Part shown: piece by piece, positions 1 through 8,411 of the stretch
How positions within the stretch are numbered: position 1 is the stretch's first letter
How the letters are laid out: each line of letters opens with the position of its first letter
Assembly: GCA_003220535.1 (NCBI GenBank)
Contig: QHSU01000012.1
Coordinates: forward strand, 1 to 39,652
Source of the DNA: Candidatus Rokuibacteriota bacterium
Lineage (GTDB): Bacteria; Methylomirabilota; Methylomirabilia; Rokubacteriales; CSP1-6
Length of the DNA: 39,652 nt
Direction: 5' to 3'
The notes under the pieces: generated by a model
Databases searched by the model: none
What the model was told of the DNA's origin: nothing
The model's input: the letters and a program-made list of their open reading frames with translations, nothing else
Program-made: the position numbers and the translations under genes

Positions 1-128
1 GAACTGTCGAACAGCGTCGGCGTGCCAATACCCGATCGGCCGGCCAGGGCGGCCACCCAGAACTTTTCCACACCGATGCCGATGGGCGAGACGATGCCGA
101 GCCCTGTAATGACTGGCTGTCGCTTCAT
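1..128 (-). CDS. Beta-ketoacyl-ACP synthase, N-terminal fragment (cut by window edge)
   Basis: The first 42 residues of a gene read leftward out of the window. The start is an ATG at 126-128. The opening residues (MKRQPVITGLGIVSPIG, then KFW and AGRSGIG..LFD) are the characteristic N-terminus of FabF-type condensing enzymes, which extend acyl-ACP chains by decarboxylative condensation with malonyl-ACP in fatty acid or polyketide synthesis. The catalytic Cys-His-His residues lie outside the window, so activity cannot be judged. It is divergent from the exported protein at 257; the 128 bp between them must hold both promoters. It could equally be a specialised secondary-metabolism ketosynthase. 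Confidence 0.8.
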   Translation of the reverse strand, partial: MKRQPVITGLGIVSPIGIGVEKFWVAALAGRSGIGTPTLFDS

Positions 129-256
129 CGGCTGGTTCCCCCGGCGGCGCTGGGGCGCGTTTCTCCCAGAAATCCCAGCGGTTACGGTAACAGGTGACCC
201 CTCGTCCAACCAAGTTCCCTGGTTCGAGGCTGCTAGAATAGGTGAACCGAAGAGAC

Positions 257-1054
257 ATGTCCAGGAAGGCCATCGATCGTCGCCAATTCTTGACCCTTCC
301 CTTGGCCCTCCTCCTGACCCCTCTGGCCCGGGTCTACGCCGCGACAGGGGCCCACAAGGCCCCGTATGGCGTGGACGTCAGCATCCTCTACGGCGCGCTG
401 ACGTTTCGCGTCGAGGGGACGTTGTCCGAGACGATCGACCGGCCCGGCGGGCGCTACGACGTGGCGATTGCCGGGGAGGGAGACGGCATCGCCAACCGGA
501 TCGAATCGACCGGAATTCTCCGGCAGGGGCGGTGGGCGCCGCTCCGGACGCAATCGTTCTTCACCGTGAAGGGCCGCGAGTCGCGCTCCAACATCACGTA
601 CGACTACGCCCGCCGCGGGATCGACTACCATTTCAAAGGCGAGACATTCTTCCTGCGGCGACTGCGCATCGCGGATGATTTCCTCCCGATCCCCGAGGGG
701 CTCGCCGTCGACGATTCGATCAGTGCGACGCTCAACTACGCCGATCAGCTCTGGACGCCCCAGGCGGACGGCAACTTCGTGACCCACGTGGTCCGCCGCA
801 AGCGGGCCGAGAACGAGGGTCCCGACGACGTGCAGAAGCACTACCGCGCCGAGCTGGTCCCCTTCGCACTCAAGGTCGCGGTGGACAAGGAGACGCGCAA
901 GCCCGTCGCGCAGATCGATCTGACGCGCTTCTCGTCGTGGGCGAAGCAGGACCGGCCGGCTCTGGTCACGTTCGGTCCCGACCGTCGACCCGAGCACCTG
1001 AGCCTTGCCATGGTGCTGGGGACCTCCGTTCAGATCCGGCTGAAGACCGGATAA
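257..1054 (+). CDS. Exported protein of unknown function, Tat-type signal
   Basis: A protein of 265 residues if read from ATG 257; an in-frame GTG at 242 would add five residues. The N-terminus has a twin-arginine-like stretch (DRRQFL) followed by a leucine-rich core and an Ala-x-Ala-like site near residue 30, so it is probably exported. The mature part is rich in alternating polar and hydrophobic residues, as expected of a beta-rich periplasmic protein (for example segments FRVEGTLSETIDRPGGRYDV and SRSNITYDYARRGIDYHF). It vaguely resembles DUF3108-type exported proteins, but I do not recognise a family with certainty. A TAGAAT hexamer lies at 234-239. The stop is followed without any gap by the sugar kinase start, so the two are probably cotranscribed. 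Confidence 0.7.
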   Translation: MSRKAIDRRQFLTLPLALLLTPLARVYAATGAHKAPYGVDVSILYGALTFRVEGTLSETIDRPGGRYDVAIAGEGDGIANRIESTGILRQGRWAPLRTQSFFTVKGRESRSNITYDYARRGIDYHFKGETFFLRRLRIADDFLPIPEGLAVDDSISATLNYADQLWTPQADGNFVTHVVRRKRAENEGPDDVQKHYRAELVPFALKVAVDKETRKPVAQIDLTRFSSWAKQDRPALVTFGPDRRPEHLSLAMVLGTSVQIRLKTG

Positions 1055-1999
1055 ATGCACGACCTCGTCACGCTGGGCGAGGTGCTGCTGCGGCTCGCGA
1101 TCCCGTCACCCACGCGCTTCGAGACCGCGCGCCACCTCGACCTGCAGATCGGTGGCGCCGAGGCCAACGTGGCGGCCGCGTGCGCGCGCCTTGGCCTGAG
1201 CGCGGCGTGGATCTCGGCGCTCCCCGCCAACCCCTGGGGCGAGCGGATCCGGCGTGAGCTGGTCGGCCACGGGGTCGATTGCGGGCACGTGCGGATGACA
1301 GAGGGGGCGCGGGTCGGGGTTTATTTTCTCGAGTACGGCGTTCCGCCACGCCCGGTGCGGGTCCTCTATGACCGCCGCGACTCCGCGTTCGCTCGGCTGA
1401 CCGTCGCTCAGGTGGATTGGGAGCCGGTACGGCGTGCGCGGCTCGTGCACCTCACCGGGATCACGCCCGCGCTCGGGGAGTCGGCCGGCGCCCTCGTGCA
1501 GCGGGCCCTTAGCGAAGCCGCGACGGTGTCCTTCGACGTCAACTACCGGGCGACCCTCTGGCCGCCCCAGGCGGCGCGCGCGTTCCTCGAGCCCGTCCTC
1601 CCGCGCCTGCGCTACCTCTTCGTCGGGCAGGCGGAGGCGCACACCCTTTTCGGCCTCTCGGGCGCGCCCGAGCAAACGCTCGACGCTCTCGCGCGCCTCG
1701 CGCCCAAGGCGACGATCAGCCTGCAGCAGGGCGAAGAGGGCTCGACGGTGCTCTACGGCGGGCGACTCGTCCGGCCACGGCGGCGCCCGGCGGTCCAGGT
1801 CGTCGATCCCATCGGGGCGGGCGATGCGTACGCCGCCGGCTTCCTCTGGGCGGTGCTGCGCGGGCGCGATCTGCAGGACGCGGTCGACGCGGCCACGGCG
1901 GTGGCGGCGCTCAAGTGCTCGACGTGGGGCGACATCGCGCTCATCAGCCCGCAGGACGTCGCCGACGTCCTGGCCGGTGGACCCGACGTGCGCCGTTGA
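1055..1999 (+). CDS. PfkB-family sugar kinase (2-keto-3-deoxygluconate kinase-like)
   Basis: A ribokinase/PfkB-fold kinase of 314 residues, the usual family length, transferring phosphate from ATP to a sugar or sugar acid. The N-terminal glycine motif (GGAEANVAAACARLG) begins near residue 33 and the C-terminal signature DPIGAGDAYAAGFLW begins near residue 249. The latter holds the catalytic Asp (about residue 256) and the anion hole. The general look (LVTLGEVLLRL at the start, YDRRDSAFARL in the lid region) is closest to 2-keto-3-deoxygluconate kinases, but the substrate cannot be fixed from sequence alone. The ATG directly abuts the TAA of the preceding gene. No aldolase or dehydrogenase of an Entner-Doudoroff or pectin pathway is next to it. 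Confidence 0.85.
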   Translation: MHDLVTLGEVLLRLAIPSPTRFETARHLDLQIGGAEANVAAACARLGLSAAWISALPANPWGERIRRELVGHGVDCGHVRMTEGARVGVYFLEYGVPPRPVRVLYDRRDSAFARLTVAQVDWEPVRRARLVHLTGITPALGESAGALVQRALSEAATVSFDVNYRATLWPPQAARAFLEPVLPRLRYLFVGQAEAHTLFGLSGAPEQTLDALARLAPKATISLQQGEEGSTVLYGGRLVRPRRRPAVQVVDPIGAGDAYAAGFLWAVLRGRDLQDAVDAATAVAALKCSTWGDIALISPQDVADVLAGGPDVRR

Positions 2000-2640
2000 G
2001 GTTCGCCGGGTTCCTGAAGGCGCTTCGGCGCCTCTCTGAAGCGAGTTCTCGCCACGTTGTGGGGTGCCGTCGGTGCACCGGTGTGCATCGGCGGCATCTC
2101 GCTCCGAGACATAAAGCGGCAACATCGTGAATCCGGTCACGATGATCTGCTTACGGCTGCTCCGCTACTCAGCCTGACGTCAACGGCGGGATTTCGAGCG
2201 CTCCACAAGGCTCGCCACGTGCGCGCCCGCCCCTGGCAGCGCTCAGGCCGACTGGGCTAACCCTGGGCCACCTCTACTACGTGGCGATCAGCGTCGCGAA
2301 TTCACGTGGCGTCTGGAGTGCCTGCTTGATCCCGACGAAGGTCCGGGCCCGTCGACCTTGAGCGAAACCGCGCATGAGCGACACGTCGTGGCGGGAGCCG
2401 GCGGAGAGGGCATTTCGCCTCCCCTATATGTGCAAGGCCCCGCGCGCCTTCCGGCAATACTTTGCACCACCTCTCCGTGCGGTTCGGCGGTAAGCCCTTG
2501 GGAACGCAGCGAGGAGCCCAGGCCGGCATCGCTGGCACGGATCTTCCTTAATGACGTCCTTTTCCTCGCCCACCGGAACGACCCTGGAGGCGTCTCATGC
2601 GGACGCTGGCCATCCTCGTGCTGCTGCCGCGAGGCGGCGC
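2000..2640. other. No confident gene
   Basis: A stretch of about 640 bases after the sugar kinase without a convincing coding frame. Two minor signals are visible. On the minus strand, a 32-residue frame starting at ATG 2373-2375 and ending at 2277 (GRRARTFVGIKQALQTPREF) has codon use like the neighbours and may be a gene remnant. On the plus strand, an ATG at 2597 has a good GGAGG 6 nt upstream but is followed by only 15 codons (MRTLAILVLLPRGGA) before TGA. Confidence 0.5.
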
Positions 2641-2859
2641 GTGATCTGGCTCACGCTTGTCCTCGACGTTCCCTCCGCCCTCTTCATCCCGCGCCTCGTC
2701 AGCTGGGATCCGGAGACCGGCACGTTCACGCATGTCGACGGGACAAGGGGATTCGCGAGGTGGCAGGAGGCCGAAGAGGCGGCGAGGCTTCTCCGGAAAT
2801 TGCTGGTGCCGCCGGCCGCTCGAAGGTTTTTTGTAGGGGTGAGTCATGGAGCAGCATAA
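2641..2859 (+). CDS. Possible small hypothetical protein
   Basis: A frame of 72 residues from a GTG whose bases overlap the stop of a 15-codon leader frame (start 2597, well-placed GGAGG). The central part (SWDPETGTFTHVDGTRGF followed by ARWQEAEEAARLLRKLL) looks like real protein with an amphipathic helix, while the ends are less convincing. It overlaps the start of the next small ORF by 14 nt. No family recognised. It could be a remnant in an otherwise decayed stretch. Confidence 0.35.
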   Translation: MIWLTLVLDVPSALFIPRLVSWDPETGTFTHVDGTRGFARWQEAEEAARLLRKLLVPPAARRFFVGVSHGAA

Positions 2860-3016
2860 AGAGGAAGCGTTTGACGTCGCAGGGTTCCTCGAGCTTCTGG
2901 GAGAGGCGATGCTTCACCACGGCACAGGCGTGGTGAGCGCGCGAATCCACGACCGCGACGGTAAACCGTGGGCCGTATCCGCCGAGTTCGACAACGCGGA
3001 AGAGAGGTCCGCATGA
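2846..3016 (+). CDS. Possible 56-residue protein
   Basis: Starts at an ATG preceded by AGGGGTGAG, a plausible ribosome binding site. It reads MEQHKEEAFDVAGFLELLGE, then a stretch ending WAVSAEFDNAEERSA. The composition is acidic and balanced, without the Arg/Pro/Ala bias that marks shadow frames in this GC-rich DNA. No family recognised. It is followed by the opposite-strand cysteine-motif pseudogene. Confidence 0.4.
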   Translation: MEQHKEEAFDVAGFLELLGEAMLHHGTGVVSARIHDRDGKPWAVSAEFDNAEERSA

Positions 3017-3054
3017 ACAGACCACAGCGGCCGCCTGCTCCCTCGGTGACGGCG

Positions 3055-3307
3055 CTACGCGGTCCGCGCTCGTGGCGTCCGCCGTTCTTCATCCCAGATT
3101 TGGAAGCATCGGACGTGGAACTGGATCGGCAGGCCGCCCGCCAACCACGTCCTTTCCATCAGCAACTGCTCTTTCGCCAAGACCAGGCCGCAGGCGTCGC
3201 ACGGTGCCCCGTCACTGGGGCCACCCCCAGATAGTTGGGATGCGGTCATGCGGCAGGCGACTGTCATCGAGCTTGCGACGGATGAGGGAGGGCTTCTCTT
3301 GATCCAT
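3055..3307 (-). pseudogene. Frameshifted copy of small CDACG/FHxxCFxIWD family
   Basis: Two overlapping frames together match the intact paralogue at 15778-16035. Frame one starts at ATG 3305-3307 with GAGG 6 nt upstream and reads MDQEKPSLIRRKLDDSRLP; it runs to TGA at 3212. Frame two, shifted by one base, carries the cysteine module (CDACG, then FHVRCFQIWDEER) and ends at 3055. In the intact copy, MDLDVVRFVIRRRLQDGRLP and CDACG..FHALCFRIWDNER lie in one frame. The simplest reading is a single frameshift between the LP(H/R) motif and CDACG. Alternatively translation starts inside frame two at ATG 3265-3267. The CxxC..HxxC pattern suggests metal binding. Function unknown. Confidence 0.55.
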
Positions 3308-3416
3308 AAGTGGCCTCGCGCGGCATCGGAGACAGCCAAATTCACCGGGGTCGCGACGCTCGCGAGCGTCGAACCATGAGGCAGGGGTGCAGGCGCCGGG
3401 AGCGTAGCACGGATGG

Positions 3417-3725
3417 CTAAGCCCCGCCCCGAGAAGAAGCCCGGGCCTGCCCCGCCCACCATCCGCGTCGCTGGCCGCGTGGGTGATCTTCTTCTGGCCC
3501 GCGTATTGGGACTAGGTCTCGCTCATTTCCCCTTCGCCCCGCGCGGGTCCACGGTGTCGCGGAGGCAGCGCTATTATGAGCGCCGTGGTGCCAGGCACGA
3601 ATGGGCTCCCAAGTCCCCGCGCTATTCCACCACAGCACCCACGCGCACTCAGCGTAGGCCATCGCAGCCGATGCGAGCAGGGAGAGTGCAAGGAGCAGTG
3701 AGGCCTTTCGTGCGAGGCCACTCAT
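3417..3725 (-). CDS. Small exported protein, C-terminal part doubtful
   Basis: The start is well supported: ATG 3723-3725 is preceded by GGGGGAGGGTAGGG, and the first 25 residues are a textbook signal peptide (charged MSGLARK, hydrophobic LLLALSLLASA, AYA cleavage site). The mature protein begins ECAWVLWWNSAGTWEP, which looks like a genuine secreted domain. After roughly residue 45 the frame becomes Arg/Gly/Trp-rich and another frame reads more naturally (CLRDTVDPRGAKGK), so the gene is probably frameshifted or decayed. Function unknown. Confidence 0.45.
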   Translation of the reverse strand: MSGLARKASLLLALSLLASAAMAYAECAWVLWWNSAGTWEPIRAWHHGAHNSAASATPWTRAGRRGNERDLVPIRGPEEDHPRGQRRGWWAGQARASSRGGA

Positions 3726-3878
3726 CCCTACCCTCCCCCTTGTAGCGTCCTGCGCGCAGCTTCCCGTGCTACGCGCCCAGGGCCGTTGTCAGTTGCGCTA
3801 CAATTGCGCGGATACTCCGGCAAACGGACCTTGAACTACCTTCCGATTTCCCACCGCCTGACACGCGGAGGCTGTTAG

Positions 3879-4373
3879 ATGGATCAGGCAAGTGCTTCAA
3901 CCGTCTTCGGGCCAGCCGGTATTCTAAGCCAGTCGCTCCCGCTCACGTTGGGTGATGCAGTGTGTGTCGTGGTTCTGCTTCTGTCACTCGTCGGCAACGG
4001 ATTTCAACTCTACCAGTACAGGGTCAACGCGAAAAGCGTCTACAACGGACTCGTAAGCACCTTCAACAGCATCGGCTGGCTCCTCGCCCGTTGCATGAAT
4101 AGGACAGGGGAGTTGAACGACAGAATCAAAGGCCCCGACAGATACGTACTCGAGTCTTCCGCGCTCCGGGAGTTCAGAGACTACTCTCAAGAGACGGAGT
4201 TCATGCTACGCGTGCTCCATGAAGAGCTTGTTGGCGTCGCGAAGACATTGAGAAAACGGGACAAGAGGTGGCAGGCTGGCCAGTTTGGGTACTCGCCGCA
4301 AGAGATAGAACGAATCGAAGAGCGTCTCCGAAGCCAGGCCGAAGCGAGTCGCGATAGGGGGGCTCCCAGCTAA
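3879..4373 (+). CDS. Hypothetical membrane-anchored protein
   Basis: A protein of 164 residues with one clear membrane segment (about residues 24-41, VCVVVLLLSLVGNGF). A mostly helical, charged cytoplasmic part follows, ending in a probable coiled coil (EERLRSQAEASRDRG). No family recognised. The codon use is visibly less GC-biased than that of the flanking genes (many A/T third positions, for example in the stretch from 4080 to 4260), which hints at horizontal acquisition or a recently arrived gene. It stands alone between the decayed small-gene stretch and the helicase. Confidence 0.65.
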   Translation: MDQASASTVFGPAGILSQSLPLTLGDAVCVVVLLLSLVGNGFQLYQYRVNAKSVYNGLVSTFNSIGWLLARCMNRTGELNDRIKGPDRYVLESSALREFRDYSQETEFMLRVLHEELVGVAKTLRKRDKRWQAGQFGYSPQEIERIEERLRSQAEASRDRGAPS

Positions 4374-4446
4374 TCGGCGTCACCTCGCTTGATGCGGAGC
4401 CAGGGACGGCCCACGGACATCAGGCGGGCAGTAGGAGCCTAAACGG

Positions 4447-4476
4447 TTGCCGCTCAACGCTTCAGGGCCGTATAGT
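4447..4476 (+). promoter_or_regulatory. Putative sigma-70 promoter of the helicase-nuclease gene
   Basis: TTGCCG at 4447-4452 and TATAGT at 4471-4476, spacer 18 nt. The -10 box ends 9 nt before the ATG at 4486 and no Shine-Dalgarno is present, so the transcript would be leaderless or nearly so. Confidence 0.45.
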
Positions 4477-4485
4477 CGATACGGC

Positions 4486-7452
4486 ATGGCGGGTGAGCGG
4501 ATCCTCGACGGCCTGAACGACGAGCAGCGCCGGGCCGTCACCCACGATACCGGCCCGCTCCTGATCGTCGCCGGCGCCGGCACCGGCAAGACGACGGTCA
4601 TCACTCGGCGCATCGCCTGGCTCATCGCGCAACGCAAGGCGCGCCCCGACGAGATCCTCGCGCTCACCTTCACCGACAAAGCGGCCGCCGAGATGGAGGA
4701 GCGCGTCGACACGCTGGTCGACTACGGCTATGCCGACGTCGAAATTTCGACCTTCCACGCCTTCGGCGACCGGCTGCTGCGCGAGCACGCGCTCGAGATG
4801 GGGCTCCAGCCCGACTTCCGGGTGCTCAACCGCGCCGAGCAGGTCATTTTCTTCCGCGACCGCCTGTTCGAGTTCCCGCTGGCGCATTACCGGCCTCTCG
4901 GTGATCCGAGCCGTCACATCCGGGCGATCATCACGCTCGTCAGCCGCTGCAAAGACGAAGACATCGCCCCCGACGAATATCAGGCGTACGTCGAGCGACT
5001 GGCCAGCGAGGCGCCCACCGCCGGCGACTACGAAGAAGCACGCGAGCGCGCCGTCCAGCAGCGCGAGCTGGCCGCGACGTATGCCAAGTATCAGGAATTG
5101 ATGGCGCGCGACGGCTGCGTCGACTTCGGCGATCAGATCGTGCTTCCCCTGAAGCTGCTCCGGGCGCGGCCCAACGTACGCGGCGGCTATCAGCGCCGTT
5201 TCAAGTACATCATGGTGGACGAGTTCCAGGACACCAACCACGCTCAGTTCGAGCTGGTGAAGCTTCTGGCCGCTCGCCACGGCAACGTCGCATGCGTGTG
5301 CGACGACGATCAGGCGATCTACCGGTGGCGCGGTGCGGCGATCTCCAACGTGCTCGCGTTCCTCGAGCGCTATCCCGAGGCGCGGCAGGTGGTCCTGACC
5401 CGGAACTATCGTTCACACCAAAAGATTCTCGACGCCGCCTATCGGCTCATCGTCAACAACAACCCCGACCGCCTCGAGGTGCGCAGCGGCATCAGCAAGC
5501 ATCTCACCGCCGTCCGCGAGCTCGAGGGCCGGGCGCCCGTGCCCCTGCGCTACGAGACGGGCACCCAAGAGGCGGACGCCGTCGCGCACCTGATCCGCGA
5601 AACGGTCGACGCCGGCCGATGGCGGTACGACGACGTGGCCATCCTCGTCCGCTCCAACGACGATGCCGATCAGTTCCTCCGCTCGCTCAACCTCAAGGCG
5701 ATTCCCTGGACGTTCTCGGGGAACTCAGGACTCTACGGCCGGCCGGAGATTCGGCTCCTGATCGCCTTCTTGCGCGCCCTGGTTCATACCGACGAGTCGG
5801 TGAGTCTCCACTACCTGGCGTCCTCGGAGCTGTATCAGGTGCCCATCGTCGATCTCACCCGCTGCTCGACCTACGCCGATCGCCGGCACGTCCACCTGTT
5901 CGACGTCCTTCGGAAGACCGACGCGATCCGCGAGCTCCGCGACGAGATCGACGAGACCGGCCATGCGGCGATCCGGCACCTCATCGAGGATCTCGAACGG
6001 TACATGGAGCTGGGGCGCGAGATGCCGACGGGCGAGCTGCTCTATCTGTTCCTCAGAGATTCCGGCTGGCTCGGCCGGATGTATCGCGAGGAGACGGCGC
6101 GCGACGTCGTCGAGAGCAAGAACATCGCGAAGTTCTTCGATCGGGTGAAGTCCGCCTCCCGGGCGCTGCGCTACGACAACGTGCGCGAGTTCGTGAAGCA
6201 TCTGGACGAGCTGATCGACGCCGGCGAAGACCCGGCGGTCGCCGAGGCGGATGTCGAGACCCCGGCCGTGCACGTCCTCACCGTCCACAAGGCCAAGGGG
6301 CTCGAGTTCCCGACCGTGTTCCTGGTGAATCTGGCGCAGGAGAAGTTCCCGTCGCGCCGGCGCCGCGAAGCCCTCGAGCTTCCCGTCGCACTGATGAAGG
6401 ACGCGGTGCCGACCGGCGACTACCATCTGCAGGAGGAGCGCCGGCTCTTCTACGTCGGCATGACGCGCGCGCGCCGCGAGCTGTACCTGACGAGTGCGAG
6501 CGACTACGGCGGCAGCCGTCAACGCAAAACGAGCCTGTTCGTCCTGGAGTCGCTCGATCTGCCGAGCGATGCCAGTCGGCCGCTCAGGCGGCATCCCGTC
6601 GAAGAGATCGAGCACTTTTCACCGCCGGCCGAAGCCGAGGACCCAGTGCTTCAGCCGCTGCCGCCCGACGCAGAGCTGAATCTCAGCCACCGGCAGATCG
6701 ACGATTATCAGACCTGTCCGCTCAAGTATTTCAACGTCCACGTCCGGCGCATTCCGATCAGGCGTCATCACGCCGTCGCCTATGGCGCGGTCGTCCACAA
6801 GGTGGTGGAGTACTACCTCCGCCGTCGGGTCGTGGGGAACTATACGCCGCTCGAGGATCTGTTGGCTGTATACGAGCGCGCGTGGGTCGGCGAGGACATC
6901 GTCCACGATCGCCCGGGCAGTCACGAGCCGGCCGAGGGCTTTCTCACGCGGGAGCACGAGGAGGCCCGCAAGACGGCCGGCCGGGAAGCGCTTCGGCGCT
7001 TCTGGCACAAGGAAGAGGCCGAGGGCACCAAGCCGTCATGGGTGGAAAAGGAATTCGGCTTTTCGCTCGGACCGGACCGCGTGCGCGGCCGCTACGACCG
7101 TGTGGACGAGGACCTCCTGGGTGCGGTGATCATCGACTACAAGACGACCGAAGTCACCCGCCAGAAGGACGCCGACCGCCGGGTGGTGGGAAGTCTCCAG
7201 CTCAAGATGTATGCGCTGGCCTGGCGGGAGATGACGGGGAGCTTGCCGCAGCGGCTGGAGTTGCGCTTCATCGACTCGAACGTCGTCGGTCGCCACACGC
7301 CGACCGCGGACGATCTCGAGCAAGCAACCGAGGCCGTCAAGGCGGCGGCGGCCGGCATTCGGGCTCGGCGCTTCGAGGCCACGCCCTCGTGGGGCGCCTG
7401 CCGCAACTGCGCTTACAATCAGATCTGCCCGTTTACCGCCACGCGCGATTGA
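4486..7452 (+). CDS. UvrD-family helicase fused to PD-(D/E)XK Fe-S nuclease
   Basis: A single chain of 988 residues from ATG 4486; an upstream in-frame TTG at 4447 is less likely. Superfamily 1 helicase motifs appear in order: Walker A GAGTGKTT (residues 30-37), DEFQDT (motif II), DDDQAIYRWRGA (III), LTRNYRSHQ (IV), LTVHKAKGLEFP (V) and LFYVGMTRARREL (VI). The C-terminal third is a RecB-like nuclease: a first cysteine at about 744 (YQTCPLKYF), the metal-binding IIDYKTTE near 880, and a terminal CxxCx5C (CRNCAYNQIC, about 972-981). Four such cysteines bind a 4Fe-4S cluster in AddB and Cas4-type nucleases. It probably processes DNA ends or repair intermediates in the cytoplasm. No AddB or RecC partner is adjacent, so it may act alone or with a distant subunit. 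Confidence 0.9.
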   Translation: MAGERILDGLNDEQRRAVTHDTGPLLIVAGAGTGKTTVITRRIAWLIAQRKARPDEILALTFTDKAAAEMEERVDTLVDYGYADVEISTFHAFGDRLLREHALEMGLQPDFRVLNRAEQVIFFRDRLFEFPLAHYRPLGDPSRHIRAIITLVSRCKDEDIAPDEYQAYVERLASEAPTAGDYEEARERAVQQRELAATYAKYQELMARDGCVDFGDQIVLPLKLLRARPNVRGGYQRRFKYIMVDEFQDTNHAQFELVKLLAARHGNVACVCDDDQAIYRWRGAAISNVLAFLERYPEARQVVLTRNYRSHQKILDAAYRLIVNNNPDRLEVRSGISKHLTAVRELEGRAPVPLRYETGTQEADAVAHLIRETVDAGRWRYDDVAILVRSNDDADQFLRSLNLKAIPWTFSGNSGLYGRPEIRLLIAFLRALVHTDESVSLHYLASSELYQVPIVDLTRCSTYADRRHVHLFDVLRKTDAIRELRDEIDETGHAAIRHLIEDLERYMELGREMPTGELLYLFLRDSGWLGRMYREETARDVVESKNIAKFFDRVKSASRALRYDNVREFVKHLDELIDAGEDPAVAEADVETPAVHVLTVHKAKGLEFPTVFLVNLAQEKFPSRRRREALELPVALMKDAVPTGDYHLQEERRLFYVGMTRARRELYLTSASDYGGSRQRKTSLFVLESLDLPSDASRPLRRHPVEEIEHFSPPAEAEDPVLQPLPPDAELNLSHRQIDDYQTCPLKYFNVHVRRIPIRRHHAVAYGAVVHKVVEYYLRRRVVGNYTPLEDLLAVYERAWVGEDIVHDRPGSHEPAEGFLTREHEEARKTAGREALRRFWHKEEAEGTKPSWVEKEFGFSLGPDRVRGRYDRVDEDLLGAVIIDYKTTEVTRQKDADRRVVGSLQLKMYALAWREMTGSLPQRLELRFIDSNVVGRHTPTADDLEQATEAVKAAAAGIRARRFEATPSWGACRNCAYNQICPFTATRD

Positions 7453-7457
7453 CTTGA

Positions 7458-7463
7458 TACGAT
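7458..7463 (+). promoter_or_regulatory. Putative -10 box, leaderless gene at 7470
   Basis: TACGAT ends 6 nt before the ATG of the FMN-binding gene, in the 17-nt gap after the helicase; there is no Shine-Dalgarno. The -35 region is not convincing. Confidence 0.35.
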
Positions 7464-7469
7464 GGGCCC

Positions 7470-8270
7470 ATGAGTCGACACGCCGGGCCGCCGCGCGGTG
7501 CCGAGTCGCCGCCCATTCCGGAGCCCACGTACGCCGAACGCGCCCGGACGCTCGCGCACCTGGGGCGGACGGGAGCGCTCGCCACGCTCTCGCGTAAGCA
7601 CCCGGGGCACCCGTTCGCGTCGGTAATGCCATACGCGCTCGACGCGCGCGGTCAGCCGCTCGTCCTGATCAGCGCGATGGCGATGCACACGCAGAACCTC
7701 CAGGCCGATCCGCGCGCGAGCTTGCTCATCACCCAGCTCGTGATGGGGCCTCAGCTCACCGAATCGGGCGACCCGCTCGCCGCGGCGCGACTCACCCTGA
7801 TGGGCGAGGCGCGGTCTCTGTCGGTCGCCGAGAGCGGCCCGGCGCGCGAGGCCTACCTCGCGCGGCATCCGCGCGCCGGCTACTGGGTGGACTTCGACGA
7901 CTTCAGCTTCTGGCGTCTCGAAATGAGCGATCTGTACTTCGTCGGAGGCTTCGCGGCGATGGACTGGGTGACCGCCGACGACTATCGTGCGGCGCGGCCG
8001 GACCCCCTGGCGGACGCGGCCGCCGGCATTCTGAACCACATGAACCGGGACCACGCCGACGCGCTGGTCACCTACGCGCGCCACTTCGCGGGCGAGTCGG
8101 CCAACGAGGCGACGATGGTCGCGGTCGACCGTCTGGGGTTCAGGCTGCGACTCCGCAGCGGCGAACGTCTCCATGGCGTGCGCATTGCGTTCCCGCGCGA
8201 GGTTCGATCGGCCGGGGAGAGCCGCGAGGTGCTGATCGAGATGCTGACGCAAGCCCGCGCCGCGAAGTAG
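7470..8270 (+). CDS. HugZ/pyridoxamine-oxidase-like FMN protein with DUF2470 domain
   Basis: A 266-residue protein with two parts. Residues about 20-170 are a split-barrel flavin-binding domain of the pyridoxamine 5'-phosphate oxidase superfamily (TLAHLGRTGALATLS, then PFASVMPYALD and SAMAMHTQNLQADPRASLL). Residues about 180-262 match the C-terminal DUF2470 domain (ILNHMNRDHADALVTYARHF, then VDRLGFRLRL). This architecture is that of the HugZ/HutZ family, in which some members bind and degrade heme; others have unknown flavin- or heme-linked roles. No heme transport genes lie nearby, so heme degradation is only a possibility here. An independent promoter is likely (see 7458-7463). Confidence 0.8.
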   Translation: MSRHAGPPRGAESPPIPEPTYAERARTLAHLGRTGALATLSRKHPGHPFASVMPYALDARGQPLVLISAMAMHTQNLQADPRASLLITQLVMGPQLTESGDPLAAARLTLMGEARSLSVAESGPAREAYLARHPRAGYWVDFDDFSFWRLEMSDLYFVGGFAAMDWVTADDYRAARPDPLADAAAGILNHMNRDHADALVTYARHFAGESANEATMVAVDRLGFRLRLRSGERLHGVRIAFPREVRSAGESREVLIEMLTQARAAK

Positions 8271-8411
8271 GACGTGCCTTGAACGGCGCGGGGTCGGCGA
8301 GGACATTTCCATGTCGCAGCCGCACCCAGAGTTTCTCGTCTTGACACCAGCGGCCCGGCCGAATACGTTGTGCCCCGCCGACGCAATCGACGGGTGAGCC
8401 AGGAGGACGTC

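Noticed and set aside
222..245. GGTTCGA-like tRNA T-arm at about 221
   Set aside because: No acceptor, D or anticodon arms around it; no tRNA can be drawn anywhere in the window.
233..1060. Long minus-strand frame opposite the exported protein gene
   Set aside because: Mirror frame of the real gene; Arg/Gly/Val-biased, no motif, and the plus-strand frame has a signal peptide.
3013..3234. Plus-strand frame overlapping the 56-residue ORF by ATGA
   Set aside because: The opposite strand carries the conserved cysteine-motif protein over the same bases.
5292..7457. 721-residue frame overlapping the helicase gene
   Set aside because: Alternative frame of the helicase-nuclease gene, very Arg/Pro-rich, no recognisable motif.
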